Shown one piece after another: positions 43,786 to 52,248 of a stretch of DNA of 64,000 bases. Location of the stretch: positions 2,771,663-2,835,662 of the forward strand of contig NZ_GG657738.1 of assembly GCF_000158815.1 (NCBI RefSeq). Reading direction: 5' to 3'. A model generated the notes under the pieces. It saw only the letters and a list, made by a program, of their open reading frames with translations. It made no database searches and had not been told where the DNA came from. The stretch is from Micromonospora sp. ATCC 39149 (GTDB lineage: Bacteria; Actinomycetota; Actinomycetes; Mycobacteriales; Micromonosporaceae). The translations under genes were made by a program, and so were the position numbers. The first letter of the stretch is position 1. Each line of letters starts with the position of its first letter.

Positions 43786-44673
43786 TCACTCGTTGAGGAA
43801 CCCCGAAATCCGCGCCCGCAGGTCGGCACGTTCCGACCAGAGCACGCCCGGGCGGTCGTACACGTGCAGGGTGGCCTGGGGGAGGACGGCCGCGAGCTGC
43901 TCGGCGACCTCGACCGGGTGCAGGTCGTCGCCCGCACAGGCGAGCACCAGGGCCGGGGCGGTCACCGCGGCCAGCCCAGACCGGTCGCCCAGCGGGGCCT
44001 GGTCGGGCAGGGCGGCGAGGCCCGCCGCGAGGCCGTCGCGGAGTAGCTGGTCGAGCCGCTGCCGCAGGTACGCCCACCCGGCCGGCGTGTTGCGTACGGC
44101 GGGCGGCAGCTCGGCCGCGACGACATCGGCGACGGCGGAGGCGTCCCCGTCCTCCACCGCGTCGAGCAGTGCGGTGATCCGGTCCCGGGCGGCCGGGCCC
44201 CGGGGCCGGTCGAGCGCCGCCGGGAGGAAGAAGACCAGCCGGTCGAAGCGCTCCGGGCTCTCGACGAGCAGCCGGCACAGCGCACCCGCGCCGAGGCTCG
44301 CGCCGAACGCGCGGGTGGCGTTGCCGAGGTCGGCGACAGCCCGCAGGTCCCGGGCGAGGTCGAGGTAGCTCCACGGGCCGGCCGGCGCCTCGGAGCGGCC
44401 GTGCCCCCGGAACTGGAAGAAGATCTTGCGGCCGGTGAGGCCGCTGCCGAACGGACGGGTGGTGGCGATGCCGTTGCCCAGCCCGTGCGCGAACACGGTG
44501 ACCGGGTCGCCGACGCCGGTGACGAGCTGTTCGAGGCGCACCCCGTGCGGGGTGGTGACCAGCTCGGTCTCCGGCTCGGGCAGGGCCGGCCGCCCGGTGC
44601 GCGGGGCACCCGGGCCGGGGCCCCAGGTCCGGGGCCCGCCGTCGGGCGGCGGTGGCCAGCGAAACCCTCTCAC
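43786..44673 (-). CDS. Alpha/beta-fold hydrolase
   Basis: 295 residues. VTVFAHGLGNGIATTRPF (oxyanion), FFQFRGHGRSEAP, nucleophile elbow FGASLGAGALCRLL, LVLACAGDDLHPVEVAEQLA (acid). The usual histidine position near the end reads VYDRPGVLWSERA with no clear His, so the triad may be incomplete. The GTG at 44673 overlaps the DUF2516 stop (GTGA). In mycobacteria an equivalent hydrolase is not a standard neighbour. Confidence 0.78.
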   Translation of the reverse strand: MRGFRWPPPPDGGPRTWGPGPGAPRTGRPALPEPETELVTTPHGVRLEQLVTGVGDPVTVFAHGLGNGIATTRPFGSGLTGRKIFFQFRGHGRSEAPAGPWSYLDLARDLRAVADLGNATRAFGASLGAGALCRLLVESPERFDRLVFFLPAALDRPRGPAARDRITALLDAVEDGDASAVADVVAAELPPAVRNTPAGWAYLRQRLDQLLRDGLAAGLAALPDQAPLGDRSGLAAVTAPALVLACAGDDLHPVEVAEQLAAVLPQATLHVYDRPGVLWSERADLRARISGFLNE

Positions 44674-44987
44674 CAGGACGACCCCCGGCCGTCGTGCAGG
44701 TCGCGCAGCCCGACCCGGACGTCCAGCAGGTAGATCAGGGACGCGGCGATGCCGATGAGGCCGAAGATGTTCAGCACGTTGTTGGTCAGCAGGGTGAGCA
44801 CCAGGCAGACCGCGAGGATGGCGATCCACCCGCCCTTGGGCAGGGTGCCGATGGCGGCGAAGGCCTCGCCGCGTTGGGTGATCGCGTGCACGAGTGCCAC
44901 CCCCTCGATGACGAGGGCGAACACCAGCAGCAGCATGGTGATCCAGTACTGGACCTGGAAGGCGAAGATCGGCGCGGCGATGGCCAT
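44670..44987 (-). CDS. DUF2516 small membrane protein
   Basis: 105 residues with three helices (FAFQVQYWITMLLLVFALVIEGVALVHAI, WIAILAVCLVLTLLTNNV, IFGLIGIAASLIYLLDVRVGLRDL). ATG 44987. DUF2516 proteins lie downstream of hbhA and an XRE regulator in mycobacteria (Rv0474-Rv0476), the same order as here. Function unknown; the context suggests a cell-surface role. Confidence 0.87.
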   Translation of the reverse strand: MAIAAPIFAFQVQYWITMLLLVFALVIEGVALVHAITQRGEAFAAIGTLPKGGWIAILAVCLVLTLLTNNVLNIFGLIGIAASLIYLLDVRVGLRDLHDGRGSSW

Positions 44988-45069
44988 GCCGGCAAGCTTA
45001 TGCCGACGACCCCGGATCCGTCGCCAGGACGCATCCGGGGTCGTGCGGCGCGGGGCCGGAAGGGGTCGG

Positions 45070-45879
45070 CTACTCGGCGGCCGGGCGGGCCCGCCGGGTG
45101 GCCTTCGGCAGCTTCGCCGACGGGGTGTCGCTGGCCTTCGGGGTCGCCCTGCCGGCGGCGGCCTTCGGGTCGGCCTTCGCGTCGGCCTTCGCGGTGGTCG
45201 CTCTGGTCGCGCGGGTGCGCGTGGCCCGGGCGGCGGCCGGCTTGGCCTCGACGACCTCGGCCACGTCGGCCGGGGTCGGGATGTGCTCGGCCTCGGTCGC
45301 CGCGATGTCGGCGTTGATCGCGTCGGCGGCCTCCAGCACACCCGCCCCGACCACGCGCTCGCCACGGGCGACCAGACCGGCGTACGCGGCGAGGGCCCGC
45401 TCCTGGGCGGCGTGCGCGCCGGCGACGACGACGGCCGCGTTCCGGGCGGCCAGCTCGCGCAGCCGGTCGAGGTCTGTCAGCTCGCGCAGCCGGTTGACGT
45501 CGGCGGCCTCGCGGAGGCGGTTGACGTCGGCGGCCTCGCGCAGCCGATTCAGGTCGGCGGCCTCGCGCAGCCGATTCAGGTCGGCGGCCTCACGCAGGCG
45601 GTTCAGGTCGGCGGCCGCCCGCAGCCGGTTCAGCTCGGCCGGAACGGACTTGCCGCGCAGCTCGGCGGCGGTCTGGTTCGCCGTACGCAGGGTCTCGGTG
45701 GCCTTCTGGCGCAGCTCGAAGCCGGTCACGACGGCCTTGCCGCCCAGGTCGGCGACGACCTTGCCACTGAGGTCGGTGACCACGGTGGGCAGCTTGCGGA
45801 GCTGCTCCAGCGCCAGGTCGCCGGCTCCGGCGGCGGCGTAGAGCGGGGCCGGGATGCGGTGGGTCTTCGGCTGGGTCAT
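45070..45879 (-). CDS. Heparin-binding haemagglutinin (HbhA)-like coiled-coil protein
   Basis: 269 residues. N-terminal domain (1-75) like HbhA: LYAAAGAGDLALEQLRKLPTVVTDL, FELRQKATETLRTA. Residues 81-143 are seven tandem nine-residue units of the form ADLNRLREA, a long helix. The C-terminus is rich in Lys/Ala/Pro (AKADAKADPKAAAGRATPKA), the heparin-binding-type tail. It is likely a surface or membrane-associated adhesin or lipid-domain protein. ATG 45879 overlaps the stop of the XRE reading frame (ATGA). Confidence 0.83.
   Translation of the reverse strand: MTQPKTHRIPAPLYAAAGAGDLALEQLRKLPTVVTDLSGKVVADLGGKAVVTGFELRQKATETLRTANQTAAELRGKSVPAELNRLRAAADLNRLREAADLNRLREAADLNRLREAADVNRLREAADVNRLRELTDLDRLRELAARNAAVVVAGAHAAQERALAAYAGLVARGERVVGAGVLEAADAINADIAATEAEHIPTPADVAEVVEAKPAAARATRTRATRATTAKADAKADPKAAAGRATPKASDTPSAKLPKATRRARPAAE
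45451..45639 (-). repeat. 27-base tandem repeat, seven copies, in the HbhA-like gene
   Basis: Seven in-frame 27-base units, several almost identical, encode the nine-residue helix repeat. Length 189 bases exactly. Likely to vary between strains. Confidence 0.85.
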
Positions 45880-46515
45880 CGCTTCTCCTCTTCGACCGCC
45901 GCGGCGGCCTTGTCGGTCTCGACCGCGGCGGCGGTCTCCTCGGTCGCCTTCTCGGCGGCCTTCCTCATGGGCGTGCTGGGGGGCGGGGCGGGTGCCGGAC
46001 CAGCCTCGGTGACGGCGACCGACTCCAGGACCGCCTCGGTCGGGGTGCCGTCCGGTGTGGTGGGTCCGGTCGCGGCCGGGGTGGTCGTGGCCGGGGCCTG
46101 CGGGGCGGTGCCCGGCGCGGACGGGGCGGCGGCCTGGCTGCCGGCCACCGAGCGGCGGCCGTCGCCTCGGCGAGCCGGCTGTCTCCCGGCGGAAAGTCTC
46201 GTAGATCTGGCTCAGGGACTGCTTCTGCGCCATCGTCAGGTCGGGATCGACCGCGATGGCGGCGAGCACGCCCTCCCTGTCCTTGTCGTCGAGCAGGCCG
46301 GCCCGCAGGTACATCGCCGGGGTGGAGACCCGCAGCGCGCTGGCGAGCTGCTGGAGCACCTCGGCGCTGGGCTTGCGCAGGCCGCGCTCGATCTGGCTGA
46401 GATACGGATTGCTGACGCCCGCCTGTTCGGCGAGCTGCCGCAGCGAGATCTTCGCGTTCCGCCGCAGGTCACGGATGAACCCGCCGACGTCGGGTAGGTC
46501 CTTGGGAGTGGCCAT
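45876..46515 (-). pseudogene. XRE-family regulator with a frameshift near 46150-46195
   Basis: From ATG 46515 the first 110 codons encode a clean Xre HTH (IRDLRRNAKISLRQLAEQAGVSNPYLSQIERGLRKPSAEVLQQLASAL) and a conserved helix (LTMAQKQSLSQIYETFRRETA). The same frame then turns into an Arg/Gly/Pro/His-rich string typical of out-of-frame translation and would run on into HbhA. The +1-shifted frame from about 46160 gives a normal acidic Ala/Pro tail (VAGSQAAAPSAP ... ETDKAAAAVEEEKR) whose TGA overlaps the HbhA ATG. So the intact gene is split by one indel, or by a sequencing error. Homologous to Rv0474. Confidence 0.75.
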
Positions 46516-46574
46516 GACCCCACGCTAACCGACTCCGCTAGCTGCTGCAAGCAAAACGCTAACCAGAGTTAGCG
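46516..46574 (-). promoter_or_regulatory. Promoter and operator repeats of the XRE-HbhA operon
   Basis: Minus strand: TTGCAG (46545-46550), 17 bases, TAGCGT (46522-46527), then six bases to the ATG at 46515, a leaderless promoter. CGCTAACC occurs at 46523-46530 and 46557-46564, the latter forming a perfect inverted repeat CGCTAAC-CAGA-GTTAGCG (46557-46574). The repeats flank and overlap the promoter, fitting autoregulation by the XRE protein. Confidence 0.6.
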
Positions 46575-46648
46575 AAGTCTCACGCCCTGGTCAGCGGCGT
46601 CCACCTCCGCTGTTGCGCGCCGTCCGTGCGGTCCGTACCTTCCCCGTG

Positions 46649-47446
46649 GTGACGAAGATCGAGATCAACGGCGCGAAGCTCGCGTACGACGACGCGGGGG
46701 ACGGACCGCCCGTACTACTGCTGCACGCCGGAATCGCCGACCGGCGGATGTGGCGGGAACAGGTGCCCGCCCTCACCGCCCGGCACCGCGTGATCGCCGT
46801 CGACTTGCGCGGCTACGGCGACTCCGGGCTGCCCACCGACCCGTTCGCCCACCGCGACGACGTGGTCGGCCTGCTGGACGCCCTGGAGTTGCCCCGGGCC
46901 GCGCTCGTCGGATGCTCCTTCGGCGGGGCGGTGGCGATCGACACCGCCCTGGCGTACCCGGACCGGGTCAGCGCACTCGCCCTCTTCGGCACGGCCGTCA
47001 GCGGCAACGAGTGGTCCGAGGAAGCCAACGACCTGTGGGACGACCTGGTCGGCGAAACAGACCCCGAGGACCTCGCGGCCAGCGCCGCCGGCGAGGTGCG
47101 GTTCTGGGTGGTCGGCCCGCGCCGCCGCCCCGAGGACGTCGACCCGGCGCTGGTCCGGTTCGCCGAGGAGATGGACCGCCGGGCACTGGCGGCCGAGCTG
47201 GCGCTGAGCGCCGTCGACGTGGCCGAACTCGACCCGCCCGCGATCGAGCGGCTCGGCGAGCTGCGCGTACCGGTGCTGGTGACCGCCGGGGCGGCCGACG
47301 TGCCGGACATCGGCCGGATCGCCGACCGAATCGCCGCCGAGGTGCCGGGCGCGGTACGGCTGCCGGACGTACCGGACGCGGGACACCTGCTCCCCCTGGA
47401 ACGCCCGGAAGCCGTCAACTCCGCCCTGCTGGCCTTCCTGCCGTGA
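46649..47446 (+). CDS. Alpha/beta-fold hydrolase
   Basis: 265 residues. PVLLLHAGIADRRMWREQV, VIAVDLRGYGDSGLP, nucleophile elbow VGCSFGGAVAID, LVTAGAADVPD (acid) and catalytic His in PDAGHLLPLERPEAV. Similar to 3-oxoadipate enol-lactonase-like hydrolases, but no aromatic pathway is nearby. The GTG at 46649 lies seven bases after TACCTT (46636-46641), suggesting a leaderless mRNA. Convergent with the asparaginase gene, separated by a hairpin. Confidence 0.87.
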   Translation: MTKIEINGAKLAYDDAGDGPPVLLLHAGIADRRMWREQVPALTARHRVIAVDLRGYGDSGLPTDPFAHRDDVVGLLDALELPRAALVGCSFGGAVAIDTALAYPDRVSALALFGTAVSGNEWSEEANDLWDDLVGETDPEDLAASAAGEVRFWVVGPRRRPEDVDPALVRFAEEMDRRALAAELALSAVDVAELDPPAIERLGELRVPVLVTAGAADVPDIGRIADRIAAEVPGAVRLPDVPDAGHLLPLERPEAVNSALLAFLP

Positions 47447-47494
47447 AAGCAGGGGCCCTTTGTTAACAGACGGGTGTTAACAAGGCCCTGCTTT
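47445..47494. terminator. Bidirectional hairpin terminator; GGGGCCC repeat, copy 6
   Basis: GAAAGCAGGGGCCCTTTG-TTAACA pairs with TGTTAACAAGGCCCTGCTTTC across a GACGGG loop. It overlaps the hydrolase stop (TGA then AAGC) and lies 14 bases before the asparaginase stop on the other strand, with T-rich ends on both sides. Confidence 0.72.
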
Positions 47495-47508
47495 CTACTC
47501 CCCCGCCG

Positions 47509-48468
47509 TCACCAGACGGGGCGGACCGTCCCGACCGGCACCCCGCCGCCCAGCAACGGCAGTTCGGCGTACTCGTCGAGGACGGGCGCCCGGACGCCCA
47601 GCCGGCGCAGCGCGGAGACCAGGACCGGCATCCGGGCCCGGGACGCCCCGTCGTCGATCTTCAGCGCGACCGCGCCCACCCCCGGAAGCGCGGCGGCGAT
47701 CACCCCCTCCGCGCCGATCTTCGCGATCGCGCCAGGCAGACCGCGCATCAGCCGGCTGTCCTCGGCCCAGGTGCCGCCGACCAGCTCCGGGTACCCCCGC
47801 ATGGCGTCCGCGACGGTCCGCTCGGGCGAGCCCGGCCCGGCGGCGACCAGCCGCAGGTACGCGCGGGCCAGCCCGGTCAGCGACACGGCCAACACCGGCG
47901 CACCACAGCCGTCGACCCCGACCGCCGCCACCGGCTCCCCGGTGCACTCCTCCACGGCCGCCCGCAGCACCCGTTGCAACGGGTGCTCCGGCTGCCAGTA
48001 CCCCGCACGGGGCCAGCCGGTGACCAGGCAGGTCAGCAGCATGCCGGCGTGCTTGCCGGAGCAGTTCATCCGCCCCCGGGTGGGTCCACCGCCAGCGCGC
48101 AGCACCGCCTGCCGGGCCAGCTCGCCCATCGGCAGGTCGGGCGGGCAGCCGAGGTCGGACTCGTCCAGCCCGGCACCAGCCAGCAGCGCGTGGACCCGCG
48201 CCAGGTGGAACTCCTCCCCGGCATGACTGGCCGACACGATCGCCACGTCGGCCGGATCGGTCAACGGCAGCCCGGCGCGGAGCATGCCGACGGCCTGCAT
48301 CGGCTTGCTCGCCGAGCGGGGGAAGATCGGCGACGTGCCGTCCCCGGCGCCGGCCACCACCGCGCCGGCCGCGTCGAGCACCACCACCGAGCCGCGGTGC
48401 AGCCCCTCCACGAACCCGGAGCGGACCACCTCGACCAGCGGCACGCCACCCTCGTACGTCTTGCTCAC
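47509..48468 (-). CDS. L-asparaginase II family protein (thermolabile / rhizobial type)
   Basis: 319 residues of the COG4448 asparaginase family. Motifs: FPRSASKPMQAVGMLRAG (Ser-x2-Lys active site), IVSASHAGEEFHLARV, NCSGKHAGMLLTC and GVDGCGAPVLAVSLTGLA with the conserved Cys pair that binds zinc in the rhizobial enzyme. It hydrolyses asparagine to aspartate and ammonia. No signal peptide. Single gene. Confidence 0.9.
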   Translation of the reverse strand: MSKTYEGGVPLVEVVRSGFVEGLHRGSVVVLDAAGAVVAGAGDGTSPIFPRSASKPMQAVGMLRAGLPLTDPADVAIVSASHAGEEFHLARVHALLAGAGLDESDLGCPPDLPMGELARQAVLRAGGGPTRGRMNCSGKHAGMLLTCLVTGWPRAGYWQPEHPLQRVLRAAVEECTGEPVAAVGVDGCGAPVLAVSLTGLARAYLRLVAAGPGSPERTVADAMRGYPELVGGTWAEDSRLMRGLPGAIAKIGAEGVIAAALPGVGAVALKIDDGASRARMPVLVSALRRLGVRAPVLDEYAELPLLGGGVPVGTVRPVW

Positions 48469-48635
48469 GGGTGGACGGTACCGACGGGCCGCCGACGGCC
48501 GGAACGCGGGTGACCAGGCCGGTTGCGCTTACCACGACAGGGGCGACGACCAGGCCGGGACTTACCGGTGGCCGGGCCGGACGCCGGTGGGTGGTCAGCG
48601 CACCCGCCCGGCGGCCCCAGGCGTCCGTCCGGAGG

Positions 48636-49481
48636 TCAGGCCCCGGCCCGGGAGGCGACGCCGAGCAGCGCGCGGGCTTCGGTCGTGGTCAGCGGCGGGC
48701 GCTGCGCGAGCTGGGCGAAGCCCACCGCCCGCGCCACGAGCTGCATGTTCGACTCGACCGGCCGACCCTTCGCGTACGTCACGGTGTCCTCCATGCCGAC
48801 CCGCAGGTGGCCGCCGGCCGACAGCGCGGCCAGCAGCACCGGGATCGTGCTGCGCCCGATGCCGGTGGCCGAGAACGTGGTGCCCTCCGGCAGATCGCGC
48901 AACGCCTGGTGGGCCGCGACCAGCGCCTGCGTGGTGCCTGGCATGCCGCCCGGCACCCCCATCACGAAGTCGACGTGCACGTGCCCGCCGTGCGGTAGGC
49001 CGTACCTGCCGAGCAGGCGGGCGAGGGCGGTCAGGTGGCCGAGGTCGAAGATCTCGTACTCGGGCACGATGCCGCGTTCCTGCATCCGGGTGTGCAGATC
49101 GACGATGAACTCCCAGCGGTTGAGGAAGACGTCGTCGCCGAAGTTGAGCGTCCCCATGGTGCAGGACGCCATGTCCGGTCCGGCGTCCAGCACGGCGAGC
49201 CGGTCGGCCTCCGGGTCGGTCACCGCGCCGCCGGAGGAGAGCTGCACGATCAGATCGGTACTCTCGCGCAGCGCCGCCACCGTCTCCCGCAGCCGCCCCT
49301 GGTCGAGGGTGGGTCGCGCCGCGTCGTCGCGGATGTGGACGTGGATCACGGCGGCACCGAGCGCCTCGCACTCCCTGGCGGTCAGCAGCAGCTCGTCGAG
49401 GGTCACCGGAAGCGCCGGGACCTCCGCCTTTGCCGACTCCGCGCCGGTGGGGGCAACCGTGATCAACGTCCCTGTCGTCAT
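48636..49481 (-). CDS. BKACE-family beta-keto acid cleavage enzyme (DUF849)
   Basis: 281 residues. TIM barrel with a zinc-site His pair in AAVIHVHIRDD and HGGHVHVDFVMGVPGGMPG, plus VQLSSGGAV, RVGMEDTVTY and a catalytic Glu/Asp region. Related to 3-keto-5-aminohexanoate cleavage enzyme: beta-keto acid + acetyl-CoA gives acetoacetate + a CoA ester. The exact keto acid is unknown and no lysine-fermentation genes are adjacent. ATG 49481. Confidence 0.88.
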   Translation of the reverse strand: MTTGTLITVAPTGAESAKAEVPALPVTLDELLLTARECEALGAAVIHVHIRDDAARPTLDQGRLRETVAALRESTDLIVQLSSGGAVTDPEADRLAVLDAGPDMASCTMGTLNFGDDVFLNRWEFIVDLHTRMQERGIVPEYEIFDLGHLTALARLLGRYGLPHGGHVHVDFVMGVPGGMPGTTQALVAAHQALRDLPEGTTFSATGIGRSTIPVLLAALSAGGHLRVGMEDTVTYAKGRPVESNMQLVARAVGFAQLAQRPPLTTTEARALLGVASRAGA

Positions 49482-49604
49482 GCCGGCGATCCTAGACGCC
49501 CCGCTCGGGCGCGGTCGACGGCGCGCGCTTCCGCAGCGGACGCGACCGTCCGGCAGCCGGTCGGCATCGAACCACCTGACCTCGTGCCGGCCGACTGCCG
49601 GTCG

Positions 49605-49670
49605 CGTGCTGATCGCGTGCCGGCGGCGTGCTGATCGCGTGCCGGCGGCGTGCTGATCGCGTGCCGGCGG
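49605..49670. repeat. 22-base tandem repeat, three copies
   Basis: Three perfect copies of a 22-base unit beginning CGTGCTGATCGCG lie between the BKACE and ygfZ genes, directly followed by a GGGGCCC element. No coding sense. Confidence 0.8.
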
Positions 49671-49725
49671 CGTTAGCAAGGGGCCCTTCCTATACCGAAA
49701 GCGTTAAGAGGGGGCCCTTCCTTAC
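49671..49725. repeat. GGGGCCC dispersed repeat, copy 7
   Basis: CGTTAGCAAGGGGCCCTT, CCTATACCGAAAGC, GTTAAGAGGGGGCCCTT, CCTTA. The final TTA is the TAA stop codon of ygfZ on the minus strand, so the element is fused to that stop. Confidence 0.8.
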
Positions 49726-50834
49726 CCCAAGTCGATGGCGGCGGCCGTGTCGGCGATCAGGAGGCGGGCGTCGTCGGGGACGTTGCGCTTGACCACCGCC
49801 AGGGCGATCTGGCCCAGCTCGTGGTGCAGCACCGCCGTGCCGACGAAGCCGACCGCCCGGCCGTCGAGGGTCACCGGCGTGCCGGCGGCCGGCGGCTGAT
49901 CGCTGGTCACCCCGTCCAGGTGCAGCAGTACGAGGCGACGCGGCGGGCGCCCCATGTTGTGCACCCGGGCCACCGTCTCCTGGCCCCGGTAGCAGCCCTT
50001 GTCCAGGTGCACCGCCGGGGCGATCAGGTCCACCTCGGCCGGGATGGTCCGGTGGTCGGTGTCCACCCCGACCCGGGCCCGCCGGGCGGCCACCCGGATC
50101 GCCTCGTATGCCCACAGCCCCACCGCCGGCACCCCGGCCCCGCGCAGCTCGGCGACGACCCGGTCCATGGCGGGGCGGGGCACCAGCAGGTCCACGCCGA
50201 GCGGGCCCCGGCGGGCCCAGCCGCCACCGGGCAGCGGCGCGACGGCGTACCGGACGGTGGGCCGGGGCGGCAGCTCGCCGGCGCGGAACTTGGGGCCGGG
50301 CACCGCGACGGCGTCGGGCGCGGCCAGCCCGGTCACGCCCAGCGTGGTAAGCGCCCCGGTCGCTTCCGGGCCGACCAGCGAGAGCAGGGCATGCTCGGCG
50401 GTGGCGTCGCGGGGCTCGACCTTGCTGAAGAACCGCATCTTCTCCAGGTACGTCAGCAGGCCCCCGGTGGCGCCGGGCTCGGTGTCCAGCCAGGTGGTGT
50501 CGCCGTCCTCGGCGACCATGGCGTGCTGCTCCACGTGCCCGTGCGGGGAGAGCACCAGCAGCTCGGTGCCCTCGCCGGCGGTCAGCGCGGCCAGATGCTG
50601 GGTGGTGAGGGTGTGCAGCCAGCCGATCCGCTCCTCGCCGGGCACGGCGACGATGCCCCGGTGCGACCGGTCGACCAGGCCGACGGCGGTGTCGAGGACG
50701 CGCTGCTCCCGCAACGGGTCACCGTAGTGGGCCGCGACGGACCGCACGCCGGCCGCCCGGTGCGCGGGCTCCGGCTGGTCCCGGGTTTCCTCGTCGATGG
50801 CCTCGGTGGCCACCGCGCCCGCGATGTCGATCAT
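49722..50834 (-). CDS. ygfZ: YgfZ/GcvT-like folate-binding protein
   Basis: 370 residues. GcvT fold with RGIVAVPGEERIGWLHTLTTQH, LSPHGHVEQHAMV, and the diagnostic LDKGCYRGQETVARVHNMGRPPRRL (Cys 281). YgfZ uses tetrahydrofolate in Fe-S cluster maintenance and tRNA-modifying enzyme function. In M. tuberculosis Rv0811c sits next to a PabC-like and a nitrobindin-like gene, as here. It starts 15 bases after the Fur stop, probably one transcript. Confidence 0.93.
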   Translation of the reverse strand: MIDIAGAVATEAIDEETRDQPEPAHRAAGVRSVAAHYGDPLREQRVLDTAVGLVDRSHRGIVAVPGEERIGWLHTLTTQHLAALTAGEGTELLVLSPHGHVEQHAMVAEDGDTTWLDTEPGATGGLLTYLEKMRFFSKVEPRDATAEHALLSLVGPEATGALTTLGVTGLAAPDAVAVPGPKFRAGELPPRPTVRYAVAPLPGGGWARRGPLGVDLLVPRPAMDRVVAELRGAGVPAVGLWAYEAIRVAARRARVGVDTDHRTIPAEVDLIAPAVHLDKGCYRGQETVARVHNMGRPPRRLVLLHLDGVTSDQPPAAGTPVTLDGRAVGFVGTAVLHHELGQIALAVVKRNVPDDARLLIADTAAAIDLG

Positions 50835-50849
50835 TTCCGCCCCCCGTCC

Positions 50850-51314
50850 TCACCCTGGCTCACTTCCCCGCCCCGCCCCGCCCCGGCCCGGTGCGCCGCC
50901 GTCCGCGCAGCCGCCGCACACGCCGAAGAGCGCCACGTGCCCGATGTCCACCCGGAACCCGCGCTCGGCGACCAGCCGGTCGTCCAGCGGCCGGAGCAGC
51001 TCCGGTTCGATCTCGTCGATCGCGCCGCACTCCCGGCAGACCAGGTGGACGTGCTGGTGCTCGCCGGCCGCGTGGTAGGTGGGCGATCCGTGCGACAGGT
51101 GGGTGTGGGTCACCAGGCCGAGGCGTTCCAGCAGCTCCAGCGTCCGGTAGATGGTGGTGATGTTGACACCGGCGGCGACCTCGCGGACAGCGGTGTGCAC
51201 CTGCTCCGGCGTGGCGTGCCCGAGATCCAGCACCGCCTGAAGGACCAGCTGCCGCTGCGCCGTCAGCCGCAGCCCACGGGCGCGGAGCACTTCCGCGAGG
51301 GATGACTCGGACAC
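50850..51314 (-). CDS. Fur-family metal-dependent repressor
   Basis: 154 residues. Winged helix: RGLRLTAQRQLVLQAVLDLGHATPEQVHTAVREVAAGVNITTIYRTLELLERLGLVTHTHL. Metal sites: HQHVHLVCRECGAIDEIE (His cluster and first CxxC) and FGVCGGC near the end (second CxxC, structural zinc). Iron (Fur), zinc (Zur) and peroxide (PerR-like) subtypes cannot be told apart safely; linkage to ygfZ suggests iron or Fe-S. A Gly/Pro tail follows the last CxxC. Confidence 0.9.
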   Translation of the reverse strand: MSESSLAEVLRARGLRLTAQRQLVLQAVLDLGHATPEQVHTAVREVAAGVNITTIYRTLELLERLGLVTHTHLSHGSPTYHAAGEHQHVHLVCRECGAIDEIEPELLRPLDDRLVAERGFRVDIGHVALFGVCGGCADGGAPGRGGAGRGSEPG

Positions 51315-51383
51315 CGTCCGATCATAGTTCGGCCGCCGCGACGCGCCGGCCGCGACGGGGGTACGCGGCTAGGCTCACCGGTC

Positions 51384-52226
51384 GTGGCGAACGCGAGGGT
51401 CGCGGTGCTGGGGCGGGGCGTCGTGCCGGCCGGCGAGCCGGTGCTGCGCGGCGACGACCTGGGCACCGTCCAGGGCGACGGGCTCTTCGAGACCATGCAC
51501 GTGCGCGGCGGGCTGCCCTGGCTGCGCGACGAGCACCTGGCCCGGCTGGCCCGGGGGGCCGCCCGGATCGGCCTGCCGCTGCCGCCGGTCGGGGTGCTGG
51601 TCGATCTGCTGGCGACGGTCTGCGCGGGCTGGCCGGTCGAGACGGAGGGCGCGCTGCGGCTGGTCTGCACGCGGGGGCCGGAGGGCGGCGGCTCGCCGTC
51701 GGTGTACGCCACGCTCGCCGAGGTGCCGGCCGCCGCGCGCCGGGCCCGGCGGACCGGAATCGCAGTGGCGACCCTGCCGCTGGGCGTGGCCGCCACCGCC
51801 CGCCCCGCCCTGGGCTGGCTGCCGGTCGGGGTCAAGTCGACGTCGTACGCGGTGAGCACCGCCGCCCGCCGCTGGGCCGCCGAGCACGGCGTGGACGACG
51901 TGCTCTGGGTCTCCACCGACGGCTACGCCCTGGAGGGGCCGACCGCGAGCGTCGTCTGGTTGGCCGGGCACACCGTGTGCACGGTGCCGACCACCACCGG
52001 CATCCTGCCCGGGGTGACCGCCGCCTGGCTGCTGGACCACGCCACCGACCTGGGCCTGACCGCCGAGGAGCGCATGGTCACCCCGGTCGAGCTGCGCGCC
52101 GCGGACGGGGTCTGGTTCACCTCGTCCCTGCGGGGCCTGGCCCCCGTGCACACCCTGGACGGTGCCCGCCTCGCGCACTCGGCGCACACCGATGCGGCAC
52201 AGGCCCTCCTCGCCCACCCCCGCTGA
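51384..52226 (+). CDS. PLP fold-type IV aminotransferase / aminodeoxychorismate lyase-like
   Basis: 280 residues. VLRGDDLGTVQGDGLFETMHVRGG at the N-terminus, Schiff-base Lys151 in PVGVKSTSYAVSTAARR, DDVLWVSTDGYALEGPTASVVW and TTTGILPGVTAAWLL (phosphate-binding). This is the PabC-like group that makes 4-aminobenzoate for folate, with branched-chain or D-amino-acid aminotransferase as alternatives. Pairing with folate-dependent YgfZ supports PabC. GTG 51384. Confidence 0.88.
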   Translation: MANARVAVLGRGVVPAGEPVLRGDDLGTVQGDGLFETMHVRGGLPWLRDEHLARLARGAARIGLPLPPVGVLVDLLATVCAGWPVETEGALRLVCTRGPEGGGSPSVYATLAEVPAAARRARRTGIAVATLPLGVAATARPALGWLPVGVKSTSYAVSTAARRWAAEHGVDDVLWVSTDGYALEGPTASVVWLAGHTVCTVPTTTGILPGVTAAWLLDHATDLGLTAEERMVTPVELRAADGVWFTSSLRGLAPVHTLDGARLAHSAHTDAAQALLAHPR

Positions 52227-52248
52227 CCGGGGCGGGAGCGGGGCAGGG

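Noticed and set aside
45070..46515. A single 481-codon XRE-HbhA fusion protein
   Set aside because: The joining segment is Arg/Gly/Pro/His-rich, as in out-of-frame translation. The shifted frame has normal codon bias and its stop overlaps the HbhA start, so two genes with a frameshift fit better.
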